Shown: positions 7,673-14,867 of the stretch, one piece after another
Layout: each line of letters opens with the position of its first letter
Position numbering within the stretch: position 1 is the first letter of the stretch
Source of the DNA: Lactimicrobium massiliense
Lineage (GTDB): Bacteria; Bacillota_I; Bacilli_A; Erysipelotrichales; Erysipelotrichaceae
Length of the DNA: 64,000 nt
NCBI RefSeq assembly: GCF_900343155.1
Contig: NZ_OUNG01000004.1
Location: 186,001-250,000 of the forward strand
Direction of reading: 5' to 3'
Notes under the pieces: model-generated
The model's input: only the letters and a program-made list of their open reading frames with translations
Databases searched by the model: none
Told to the model about the DNA's origin: nothing
Made by a program: the position numbers and the translations under genes

Positions 7673-8925
7673 TGTTCGTCACCCTCCATATCTGCGATGG
7701 CCTCTTCATAGGTCAGCTTCTGACCATTCCGAAGAACATAGACGCCATCTGTCTTGTTCTCTTTTAATTCCAGGAATCGTTTCACCTCGACATCTACAAA
7801 CTTCGGATCAAGCTCGATGCCTCTGCAGATCCGATCGGTCTGCTCACAAGCCATCATGGTAGAACCGGAACCGAGGAATGGATCCAGAACGATGCCATTG
7901 GTCATACTGGAATTACGGATCGGATAAGCCATGAGCTGCACCGGCTTCATGGTCGGATGGTCCTTCGAGGATTTCGGGCGGTCATACTCCCAGATCGTTG
8001 TCTGCTTGCGGTCGGAATACCACTCGTGCTTTCCGTCCTTCTTCCAGCCAAACAGACAAGGCTCATGCTGCCACTGATATGGCGAGCGACCGAGGACCAG
8101 AGAATTCTTCTTCCAGATGCAGCAGCCGGAAAGATAGAATCCAGCATCCTGAAATGCTTTACGGAAGTTAAGGCCCTGCGTGTCCGCATGGAACACATAG
8201 ATGGATCCATCATCCGCTAAGAATTCGTGCATACATTTGTAAGCAGAAAGAAGGAACTGATAGAAGGCATCATCGGACATGTTGTCATTCATGATCTTTC
8301 CAGCGGTTTCTTCTACGTTCACGTTATAAGGCGGATCAGTCAGAACCAGATTTGCTTTCTCATCACCCATGAGCGTGTGATAGGTTTCTTCCTTCGTGGA
8401 ATCCCCACAGAGGATCTTGTGTCGTCCTAAGAACCAGAGATCACCTGGCTTTGTAACGGTCGGCTTCTTCAATTCCGCTTCCACATCGAAGTCATCCTCT
8501 TCGATATCCTTATCGGCCACCTTGTTAAAGAGCTGCTCCATTTCCGGAGGCTCAAATCCGGTCACCATCACATCCAATTCACTATTCTGGATATCCTGCA
8601 GAAGTTCAGCGAGCATCTTCTCATCCCATGCACCCGTGATCTTATTGAGTGCAATGTTCAAAGCCTTTTCTCTGGTCTTATCCACATCCACGACAGCACA
8701 TGGCACTTCGGTATAGCCGAGCTCCTTGGCAACAGTCAGTCGCTGGTGGCCGCCGATAACTGTCATGTCCGCATTCACCACCAAAGGATCCGCAAAGCCA
8801 AACTCCTGAATGGAATTCTTAATCTTCTCATATTCTTTATCGCCCGGCTTCAGTTTCCTTCTCGGATTATATTCAGCTGGTTTTAGATCCTTCACTGGGA
8901 TCACTTTTAATTCTGCTGTTTTCAT
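7669..8925 (-). CDS. ParB-domain / DNA methyltransferase fusion
   Basis: A 418-residue protein of two domains. Residues 1-110 are a ParB/sulfiredoxin-like domain (VKDLKPAEYNPRRKL, TVIGGHQRLTVAKELGY). From about 170 onward there is an N4/N6 DNA methyltransferase of the beta type, with the catalytic motif LTDPPYNV near residue 196 and the SAM-binding motif DPFLGSGSTM near 355. This is a standard orphan methyltransferase of Bacillota phages and probably protects phage DNA from host restriction. No cognate nuclease is adjacent. It overlaps the zinc-finger gene upstream by 53 bases. Confidence 0.93.
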   Translation of the reverse strand: MKTAELKVIPVKDLKPAEYNPRRKLKPGDKEYEKIKNSIQEFGFADPLVVNADMTVIGGHQRLTVAKELGYTEVPCAVVDVDKTREKALNIALNKITGAWDEKMLAELLQDIQNSELDVMVTGFEPPEMEQLFNKVADKDIEEDDFDVEAELKKPTVTKPGDLWFLGRHKILCGDSTKEETYHTLMGDEKANLVLTDPPYNVNVEETAGKIMNDNMSDDAFYQFLLSAYKCMHEFLADDGSIYVFHADTQGLNFRKAFQDAGFYLSGCCIWKKNSLVLGRSPYQWQHEPCLFGWKKDGKHEWYSDRKQTTIWEYDRPKSSKDHPTMKPVQLMAYPIRNSSMTNGIVLDPFLGSGSTMMACEQTDRICRGIELDPKFVDVEVKRFLELKENKTDGVYVLRNGQKLTYEEAIADMEGDEQ

Positions 8926-9103
8926 TCAGCTTCTCCTCCTTCAATTTCTGGCGTCTTCTTCGCTTGTCATATGCCCACCGGCACCGGTCTGAGCAGAAGA
9001 CGCGTGGTCTGCCCTTGCCGCTGTAGCTGACTGGCCTGCCACATTCCAGGCAGAACAGTTTCGCGCAGGAGCTGATAAAATCATTCATTTCTTCTTCGTT
9101 CAT
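8873..9103 (-). CDS. Small zinc-finger phage protein
   Basis: A 76-residue protein with CLECGRPV and FCSDRCRWAYDKRRRRQK, i.e. a CxxC...CxxxC treble-clef-like zinc site followed by a strongly basic stretch. Small DNA-binding proteins of this kind are often seen just before the phage methyltransferase. The start ATG has GAGG upstream. The end overlaps the methyltransferase start. Confidence 0.75.
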   Translation of the reverse strand: MNEEEMNDFISSCAKLFCLECGRPVSYSGKGRPRVFCSDRCRWAYDKRRRRQKLKEEKLNENSRIKSDPSEGSKTS

Positions 9104-9370
9104 AACCTGTCCTCGAAATTCCTGAGCCAGTCTCTAACCTATCCATCATTTGTCCACGAAATGTTTCTGTTTGCAGTCCAGAAGAAATGAACATGAAAAA
9201 GCCATGAATCACCCGAATTTATAGGCTTTTCACGGCACGTAATACATATGTATCTTTTGTTATATAGCTATATAGACCCCGGCCCTGCGATTTCGCAGCT
9301 TTGCACGCAAGAGGGGGCGCCGGTCCCGGAGCTGAGCCTTGTAGAGATTCACACCCGCCCCGGGTCACCA
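9104..9370. other. Non-coding gap
   Basis: About 270 bases with no ORF carrying a plausible ribosome site. The left half is ordinary composition and contains the palindrome TATATAGCTATATA near 9262. The right half (9270-9370) is unusually GC-rich, with CCCCGGCCC, GGGGGCGCCGG and CCGCCCCGGG tracts, unlike its surroundings. I cannot assign a function. Confidence 0.4.
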
Positions 9371-10093
9371 TCAACTACCGGAAGGTGTCAATACATCTAT
9401 CTTCTTCTGCAGTTCCGCAATCAGATCATCGACATACTTTTTTGTAGCCACATCCATGTCATCAACAGGATCAGTTCCAACGATCAGTTTGCCTGCGAGC
9501 CATTCATTACCAGACCAGTCAAGAGTACGAGCATTAGATCTTTTGGATGTGTGGGAAGACATGTCATATGTCCCATTGCCAACAATCTCAGCATACTTGT
9601 CTTCCGTATCCTCAGTGTTATATCTTCCAGATACGTGCTGATATAGTCCTTGAGCAATGGTACTATATCCTTCAGCATGAGATGATTCACCATGTGATAC
9701 GGATAGGCACCCTTCAGCATGGGAATTTTCGCCTTCTGCCAATGTTTTTCTTCCCTCTGCATGTGAGTTTTTACCTCGTGTAACAGTCTCAGATCCTTCA
9801 GCATGAGAACGTGAAGCACCTGCTGAAGATGCAGCATTTTCAACAGTTGAAAGATAAGCAGTGCCTGATTTGATTGCAGGTTTGTAAGCAATATATCCAT
9901 CTGCATTTTCATCATTAACAGACCAGTCCGGTTTCACTCCTCCACCAGAGGATTTTCCAAGGTTCCCATTGATTTCTTCCAGCAGCTTTTCAATTCTGCT
10001 CTGCGGTTCTTCTGTTCCAATTACTTCACCAGAACCGTTTATCGTTGCATTCATCTCTTTCAGTTGTTTCTCAATCCTACTTTCATCCGGCAT
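9371..10093 (-). CDS. Phage tail-fibre / head-domain repeat protein
   Basis: A 240-residue protein. An N-terminal coiled-coil-like segment (two RIEKxLxEMN/RIEKLLEEIN units) is followed by a Gly linker. Then come tandem SHAEG repeats (GASRSHAEGSET, KNSHAEGRKT, ENSHAEGCLS, ESSHAEGYST), as in YadA-like heads and phage fibres. The C-terminal DVATKKYVDDLIAELQKKI is the trimerising collar often seen in tail fibres. AAAGGAG precedes the ATG. It lies next to HNH genes and far from any tail module, so it may be a stand-alone surface or decoration gene. Confidence 0.7.
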   Translation of the reverse strand: MPDESRIEKQLKEMNATINGSGEVIGTEEPQSRIEKLLEEINGNLGKSSGGGVKPDWSVNDENADGYIAYKPAIKSGTAYLSTVENAASSAGASRSHAEGSETVTRGKNSHAEGRKTLAEGENSHAEGCLSVSHGESSHAEGYSTIAQGLYQHVSGRYNTEDTEDKYAEIVGNGTYDMSSHTSKRSNARTLDWSGNEWLAGKLIVGTDPVDDMDVATKKYVDDLIAELQKKIDVLTPSGS

Positions 10094-10095
10094 AA

Positions 10096-10464
10096 TTACT
10101 CCTTTCGGTATTTGTAAACAGGATGACTGTCGTAGTTTCCTGTCTTCTTATCATGGCAAGGCTTGCATAATGCCTGCCAGTTATTCTCATCCCAGAACAG
10201 CTTTGGATCACCACAATGAGGAACAATATGATCCACAACCGTTGCCTTGGTATACTTTCCCTGTTTCAAACATTCTTCACAAAAAGGATGAGCCGCCAGA
10301 AACATTCTGCTTGCCCTTCTCCATCTGGAATTGTATCCGCGCTTCGATGCGGTTCTTACTTCTTCCGGATGCAATGCCTTATGCTGATCACAATACTTCT
10401 GGCCAACTGGCACAAGATTCGGGCAGCCGGGATGGCGGCATGGATACATTGGTTTATGTGGCAT
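10096..10464 (-). CDS. Phage HNH endonuclease
   Basis: A 122-residue HNH protein. It has an N-terminal CRHPGCPNLV and YCDQHKALH zinc-ribbon-like part, then FCEECLKQG, the HNH core TVVDHIVPHCGDP, and NNWQALCKPCHDKKTG. This family sits close to terminase genes in Bacillota phages and is thought to nick at cos sites together with terminase. It overlaps the MazF-like gene by 11 bases and is 3 bases from the fibre gene. Confidence 0.93.
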   Translation of the reverse strand: MPHKPMYPCRHPGCPNLVPVGQKYCDQHKALHPEEVRTASKRGYNSRWRRASRMFLAAHPFCEECLKQGKYTKATVVDHIVPHCGDPKLFWDENNWQALCKPCHDKKTGNYDSHPVYKYRKE

Positions 10465-10849
10465 CTGGGAGCACTTCTCCTAACTGCATCCATACTGCGC
10501 TATCAATCTCCAACCGCTTGCTTTTGTCTGCAACGCTGCCAACACGAGAACGGAAAGCTTTCTTATCCAGTGTGGTAATCTGTTCAGCAAGAATCGTCGA
10601 TGGCGCAAAGTAATCATGATAGCCACTGTCCTTTTCCATTTCCTTCTGGCTGAAAAACACATGACTTGGAAGCCAAGGCTTCTTCATCTTTGACGTCATC
10701 GGCAGAACCGTGATGGTATTGGCATGCTCGTTGGAGATATCATTGCTGATAACAAGCACTGGTCTTGTACCTTCCTGCACACTGGTTGCCGGATGCTCGC
10801 CGAGACAAGCAAACCAAATTTCCATCCGACGTGGATTATGTTCTTTCAT
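10454..10849 (-). CDS. PemK/MazF-family toxin-like protein
   Basis: A 131-residue protein with the MazF/PemK signature EGTRPVLVISND, followed by ITVLPMTSK and AEQITTLDKK. Family members are mRNA interferases. Here no typical MazE-like antitoxin is adjacent. The only candidate is a 44-residue ORF overlapping its start. Phage homologues next to HNH genes are common and may be non-toxic or regulatory. A GGGAG site precedes the ATG. Confidence 0.85.
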   Translation of the reverse strand: MKEHNPRRMEIWFACLGEHPATSVQEGTRPVLVISNDISNEHANTITVLPMTSKMKKPWLPSHVFFSQKEMEKDSGYHDYFAPSTILAEQITTLDKKAFRSRVGSVADKSKRLEIDSAVWMQLGEVLPDAT

Positions 10850-10970
10850 TTCTTCTCACTCCCTTCAAAGCAAAAGAAAACCGAAAGAGAATCACTTTCC
10901 CTTCCGGCCACTTTTCTACGATATCAATATAGCAGGGTAAACAAGGCAATGCGTCTAGCGGATTACTCAT
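10836..10970 (-). CDS. Possible 44-residue ORF before the MazF-like gene
   Basis: An in-frame ATG (MSNPLDALPCLPCYIDIVEKWPE...) begins 5 bases after the stop of the membrane-HNH gene and overlaps the MazF-like start by 14 bases, which suggests coupled translation. The ribosome site is weak. The protein has no recognised motif and is basic at its C terminus. It could be an antitoxin-like partner or not a gene. Confidence 0.3.
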   Translation of the reverse strand: MSNPLDALPCLPCYIDIVEKWPEGKVILFRFSFALKGVRRNERT

Positions 10971-10974
10971 TGGC

Positions 10975-11724
10975 TTAATCCAGTTTATTTCCTTTTCTTC
11001 CATTGCACTTCGAGCAAAGAACCCGAAGATTAGAAGGAACTGTTTTTCCGCCTTTTGAAACTGGAATGATATGGTCGATCTGAAGGCCAACCCCATCTGG
11101 CATATACTTTCCACAAATCTGACAAGTGTAATTATCTCGTCGCATTATGTACTGACGCAATTGCGGAGTCATTAGTTTTCTCTGCTCAGCTTCATTGTAT
11201 CTGCGAAGACTTGTTTCAAATCCTATTCCAGCAAGCAACCTTCTTCGATCAGCTAGTTGATCAAAGCTATAAGCTCTCCTATCGGTACTGGTATAAACAT
11301 TATAAGATGACCGCATATAATTTCTTTGACGATATCTTGTCTGGCGTCGCTTCATTTCAAAACGATACGCATGGTCATCATCTAAGGCTTCCTTATATTG
11401 CCTGCGCCTTCGATCCTTTAATTTTGATTCTTCAATCTCTTCTTTGCACTCAGCCTTCCATTTATTAATTTCCTTTTCGTGCCTGCAAATAGCTTTCCAG
11501 TTCACCGTATTGCACAGATACTTATCAATATAATCTGACATATCTGGATTTCTTTTTCCTGACACATCAAACGGAACGTAATAATATGGATACTTAAATG
11601 GCGACGCAAGAATCTTCTGAATCTCACGAATGATAATAACGATCAGAATGACCAAAATTACGGTTAAAATCAATATCAAGGCCGATCTATAAAAGTCATT
11701 GTATAAAAAATCTGAACCATTCAT
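10975..11724 (-). CDS. Membrane-anchored HNH nuclease
   Basis: A 249-residue protein. Residues 14-36 are one strongly hydrophobic helix (RSALILILTVILVILIVIII). Residues 80-150 are very basic and probably helical. The C terminus is a canonical HNH domain: RRDNYTCQICGKYM, LQIDHIIPVSKGG, LRVLCSKCNGRKG, with both zinc CxxC pairs and the catalytic HH/N present. The arrangement predicts a nuclease held at the inner face of the membrane. This differs from the terminase-associated HNH gene, and a role against incoming DNA is a reasonable guess. Confidence 0.8.
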   Translation of the reverse strand: MNGSDFLYNDFYRSALILILTVILVILIVIIIREIQKILASPFKYPYYYVPFDVSGKRNPDMSDYIDKYLCNTVNWKAICRHEKEINKWKAECKEEIEESKLKDRRRRQYKEALDDDHAYRFEMKRRQTRYRQRNYMRSSYNVYTSTDRRAYSFDQLADRRRLLAGIGFETSLRRYNEAEQRKLMTPQLRQYIMRRDNYTCQICGKYMPDGVGLQIDHIIPVSKGGKTVPSNLRVLCSKCNGRKGNKLD

Positions 11725-11765
11725 AGGTATATCTTAATCCGAAAAATTTACATTCAAAGTTTTTG

Positions 11766-11948
11766 TTAATCCCATCGATTGTTATTCCACGAATCACTGT
11801 TGTGTCTTTTATTGTTTCTAACTCCTATGACAACTTTTTCAATAATCAAAACAATCGTAAGAATCACTACAACAACCGATATCCCCATCACGACCCGAAT
11901 ATCCGAAATTGCATCTAAAAAAGTTCTCTGACATGACGTTTGCTCCAT
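11766..11948 (-). CDS. 60-residue single-pass membrane protein
   Basis: A short protein with one transmembrane helix around residues 20-42 (VVMGISVVVVILTIVLIIEK) and a polar Asn/Arg-rich tail (RNNKRHNSDSWNNNRW). It is placed 41 bases before the membrane-HNH gene on the same strand, so the two may act together at the membrane. No family was recognised. Confidence 0.5.
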   Translation of the reverse strand: MEQTSCQRTFLDAISDIRVVMGISVVVVILTIVLIIEKVVIGVRNNKRHNSDSWNNNRWD

Positions 11949-11991
11949 CTTTCGAACATAACATTATATCAGGGAACCAAATCAGTAAAGC

Positions 11992-12453
11992 TCAGTCTTT
12001 TCCAAACAGCAATGTCTGCAGATGTGTCAGCGCTCTGTTTTTCCGATTGTAGGCAGAGGAACGCTCAATGCTGTACCGGTCGCAGATCTCATAAACCGCT
12101 CCATACGTTCCCATCTCACTTCCATAGAATATTTTCAGAACATCCCGTTCTTCTTCTGACAGTTGATTCCACGCCGGCATGAACCAATCCATATATTCCA
12201 CAGCCTGCCGATACCGTTCTTTCAGAACATTGATCTCATCTATGCCTTTCAGAATCCGTTCTTCATTGGCATTGGGATTATGGACGTGCGGCATACCATC
12301 AAACCGAGGAGAACCAACGGAGGTCATCTTCCTGTGTTCCTCCCGAATCTTTTCATCCGTGTTATTGATGATGAATTGCATGCTGGTGAAATCCTTGATT
12401 GCTGAAACGGTCGCTGCACGCTTATCCAGATATTTGTAAATGATAGAACTCAT
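11992..12453 (-). CDS. DUF1492 / sigma-like late transcription activator
   Basis: A protein of about 153 residues starting at MSSIIYKYLDKR, with GGAGG 8 bases upstream. An in-frame GTG 9 bases earlier is less well placed. It has a helical N-terminal part and a C-terminal sigma-70 region-4-like helix-turn-helix (LSEEERDVLKIFYG, YEICDRYSIERSSAYNRKNRALTHL). This matches the DUF1492/ArpU-type activators that switch on packaging and structural genes in Bacillota phages. It sits just upstream of the HNH and terminase block, as expected. Confidence 0.82.
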   Translation of the reverse strand: MSSIIYKYLDKRAATVSAIKDFTSMQFIINNTDEKIREEHRKMTSVGSPRFDGMPHVHNPNANEERILKGIDEINVLKERYRQAVEYMDWFMPAWNQLSEEERDVLKIFYGSEMGTYGAVYEICDRYSIERSSAYNRKNRALTHLQTLLFGKD

Positions 12454-12513
12454 AATCTTCACCTCCGCTGAGTTTCTTCTATGTCCGCTTTGGCTTTGAT
12501 TGTCATATTGTTG

Positions 12514-13890
12514 TCATTTGATCCGTGCTTTCACGGCATTAATTAAGCTCTGCTGCGTTGTATTCTTATTCTTCAGAGCTTCAATCACATCCTCATCCAC
12601 AGTATCCTTGCAGACGATATGATGAATCGTCACCACTTCCCTTTGTCCCTGCCGGTGCAGTCGGCCATTGGTCTGGAGATAAAGTTCCAAGGACCAGATC
12701 ATCGAATACCACACAAGGATATGACCACCATCCTGCAAATTGAGTCCATGTCCGGCAGAAGCTGGTGAGATCAGACCTGCTTGAATCTTTCCGGCATTCC
12801 AGTCAGCGAAGTCTTCTGCTGTTTTGAGATCCCGTACTTCATATCCTTCATCTTTCAGATGCTTCCTAATCCGGTCATGATCGTGCCGGAACCAGTATGA
12901 TATCAAGACTGGCTGGCCATTGGCCTGTTCCATAAGATCAACCAGCATATCGAGTTTTCTGCTGTGGATTTCTTTGACGGCACCATCGTCAGAATACAAA
13001 GCTCCGTCTGCCATCTGCAGGAGCTTGTTAGAAAGCACTGCTGCATTGGCGGCGGACACTTCTTCGCCATCTATATCCGTAACCAGATCGTGCTTCATCT
13101 TGTCATAGACTTTCCGTTCTGCCGGACTCATTTCCACTTCATGATTTACGATCACTGCATCCGGCATCTTGAGATAATCCTTGGCTCGCATGGAAACCGT
13201 AATGTCACTGATTTTCTCGTAGATCTTCTCTTCGGCTCCTGGTCGGATTTCGTAGTTATAGACAACTCCGGTATAAGGATTGAAACCAGCTGGCTTAAAG
13301 TAGGCCTCCCGGTATCTTCCGATGAATCTTCCAAGACGCTCGCCGCGATCAATCGCATTGACTTCGGCCCAGAGATCCATCAGACCATTGCTGGCAGGTG
13401 TTCCGGTCAGACCTACGATCCGTTTTACATACGGACGGATCTTCCGAAGTGCCTTAAAGCGCTGGCTCTTATAGTTCTTGAAAGACGACAGTTCATCAAT
13501 CACCACCATATCGAACGGCCAGTCCATTTTCCGTTCTTCCAACCAATCAACTAAGCCTTTCAGATTCTCTCGGTTAATGACGTAGATATCTGCATCTTTC
13601 CAAAATGCCTGTATTCTTTTCTGCTTGGATCCAACCATCACCGACATCCGAAGGTCGGATACCTCTTCCCACTTTTTCACTTCATTAGGCCAGGTAACCT
13701 TCGCTACCCGGAGTGGTGCAACCACCAGAACCTTCTGCACAGAGAATTCATCAAACATCAAATCCTTGATGGCCATGAGAGAAATGATCGTCTTTCCAAG
13801 GCCCATATCCAGAAACAACAGTGCTTCCTTATGGTCCTTGATAAACTGGATGGCATATTCCTGATAGAAATATGGTTTAAAGTGCATCAT
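12514..13890 (-). CDS. Phage SNF2-family DNA helicase
   Basis: A protein of about 458 residues starting MMHFKPYFYQEYAIQF. Walker A is LDMGLGKT near residue 30, motif II is VVIDELSSFKN, motif III is GLTGTPASNGL, and the C-terminal RecA-like domain ends with QTNGRLHRQGQ. It is the compact SNF2 translocase that accompanies VRR-NUC in phage replication modules. The start overlaps the preceding gene by 14 bases. A longer frame (to 13995) lacks a ribosome site and is rejected. Confidence 0.93.
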   Translation of the reverse strand: MMHFKPYFYQEYAIQFIKDHKEALLFLDMGLGKTIISLMAIKDLMFDEFSVQKVLVVAPLRVAKVTWPNEVKKWEEVSDLRMSVMVGSKQKRIQAFWKDADIYVINRENLKGLVDWLEERKMDWPFDMVVIDELSSFKNYKSQRFKALRKIRPYVKRIVGLTGTPASNGLMDLWAEVNAIDRGERLGRFIGRYREAYFKPAGFNPYTGVVYNYEIRPGAEEKIYEKISDITVSMRAKDYLKMPDAVIVNHEVEMSPAERKVYDKMKHDLVTDIDGEEVSAANAAVLSNKLLQMADGALYSDDGAVKEIHSRKLDMLVDLMEQANGQPVLISYWFRHDHDRIRKHLKDEGYEVRDLKTAEDFADWNAGKIQAGLISPASAGHGLNLQDGGHILVWYSMIWSLELYLQTNGRLHRQGQREVVTIHHIVCKDTVDEDVIEALKNKNTTQQSLINAVKARIK

Positions 13891-14230
13891 TCCCGCCGCA
13901 CTCCCATTTCCAAGGATCATCGTGAATGGCATCACTGATCTCATCCATAGCTTCTTCGATTTCTGACAGGTCAATCTTCTTTTTCTCCAGCTCATGACTG
14001 ATCTGCTTTAAGGCAGACTCGATGGATTTCACCATCTCTTTATGATCAACCTTCAGTTCTTTGACTTCATCGTCATAGGCATCCAGATCATCCTGTGTCT
14101 CCTGAAATTTATCTGCCAGCAGTTCTGAGAAATCAGATCCCATATACTCTTCCACCAACCGGAAGAGATCCTGTTCGTTAAAGAAAAGATGGTTCTGATT
14201 GTCTTTTGTTACCAGAATGCGCCCCATCAT
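13877..14230 (-). CDS. Hypothetical coiled-coil phage protein
   Basis: A 117-residue acidic protein. Residues 35-100 are predicted helical with heptad-like spacing (DDLDAYDDEVKELKVDHKEMV...), and the C terminus is WKWECGG. It lies between VRR-NUC and SNF2 and overlaps both (4 and 14 bases), so it is likely part of the same replication complex or at least co-translated. No family was recognised. Confidence 0.7.
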   Translation of the reverse strand: MMGRILVTKDNQNHLFFNEQDLFRLVEEYMGSDFSELLADKFQETQDDLDAYDDEVKELKVDHKEMVKSIESALKQISHELEKKKIDLSEIEEAMDEISDAIHDDPWKWECGGNDAL

Positions 14231-14511
14231 TTCTCTCCCCTCACTGCTGCGAGGATTACCGGGATCTGATCCGGATCATCCAGAACATACACTTTGAATC
14301 CCAGCACCCGGAGTCTTGCATGTCTCCGAAGCTGAATCCTTCTCGGATGTTCGCCGGTCGCTTTCACTTCCACAAAGCACATTCTTCCTTCTGGCATCAG
14401 AACAATACGATCCGGCATTCCATTGGTTCCTGGTGAGACAAACTTCGGACAGATACCGCCAGTATCCTTTACGGCATCCACTAATTTCTTCTCAATCTCT
14501 GCTTCTCGCAT
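14227..14511 (-). CDS. VRR-NUC domain nuclease
   Basis: A protein of about 94 residues starting MREAEIEKKLVDAVK. The catalytic core is visible: NGMPDRIVLMPEGRMCFVEVKATGE, i.e. PD-(D/E)xK with D and ExK, then HPRRIQLRRHARLRVLGFKVYVL. Stand-alone VRR-NUC proteins act as structure-specific nucleases in phage replication, and almost always pair with the SNF2 gene, as here. It overlaps the YozE gene by about 31 bases. Confidence 0.92.
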   Translation of the reverse strand: MREAEIEKKLVDAVKDTGGICPKFVSPGTNGMPDRIVLMPEGRMCFVEVKATGEHPRRIQLRRHARLRVLGFKVYVLDDPDQIPVILAAVRGEK

Positions 14512-14726
14512 GCTTCGTACTCTTTCCACGTTTTTTCAAACAGGTCGATGGCCTCAGTGCAGGCCTGCTTCCGATCCAGGTATGATTTGATCAGATCATG
14601 CCATCCTTTGAACTTGCAGCATCTGTTTATCGGAAATATTTCATCATTCCATACATCGCGGGCAAGGTCCCCTTCTGGAGAATTCTGGTCCGCATATTTT
14701 CTTTTCATCCAGTTTTTATAGGTCAT
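14481..14726 (-). CDS. YozE SAM-like domain protein
   Basis: An 81-residue protein with MTYKNWMKRKYADQNSPEGDLARDVWND, the pattern of the YozE SAM-like fold (short helices, GDLARD). In Bacillota these small proteins are of unknown role, possibly nucleic-acid or protein binding. It is the first gene of the nuclease-helicase run. Confidence 0.65.
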   Translation of the reverse strand: MTYKNWMKRKYADQNSPEGDLARDVWNDEIFPINRCCKFKGWHDLIKSYLDRKQACTEAIDLFEKTWKEYEACEKQRLRRN

Positions 14727-14867
14727 TGTTTTTCCCTCAATAATTGTGTTGGTGTCAGGACTGTCACCTCTCCAGTAAAACCCCTTTATAGGTTTTTTTG
14801 TCCTATTTTCCCCTATAGGGTACTTTTACTAAAGAGATGTCAGAGGCGTCACTAATGACAAGTGGTA

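Noticed and set aside
9600-9820. Possible CRISPR-like repeats
   Set aside because: The repeats code for SHAEG units in one frame and vary in spacing and sequence. There are no spacers and no cas genes.
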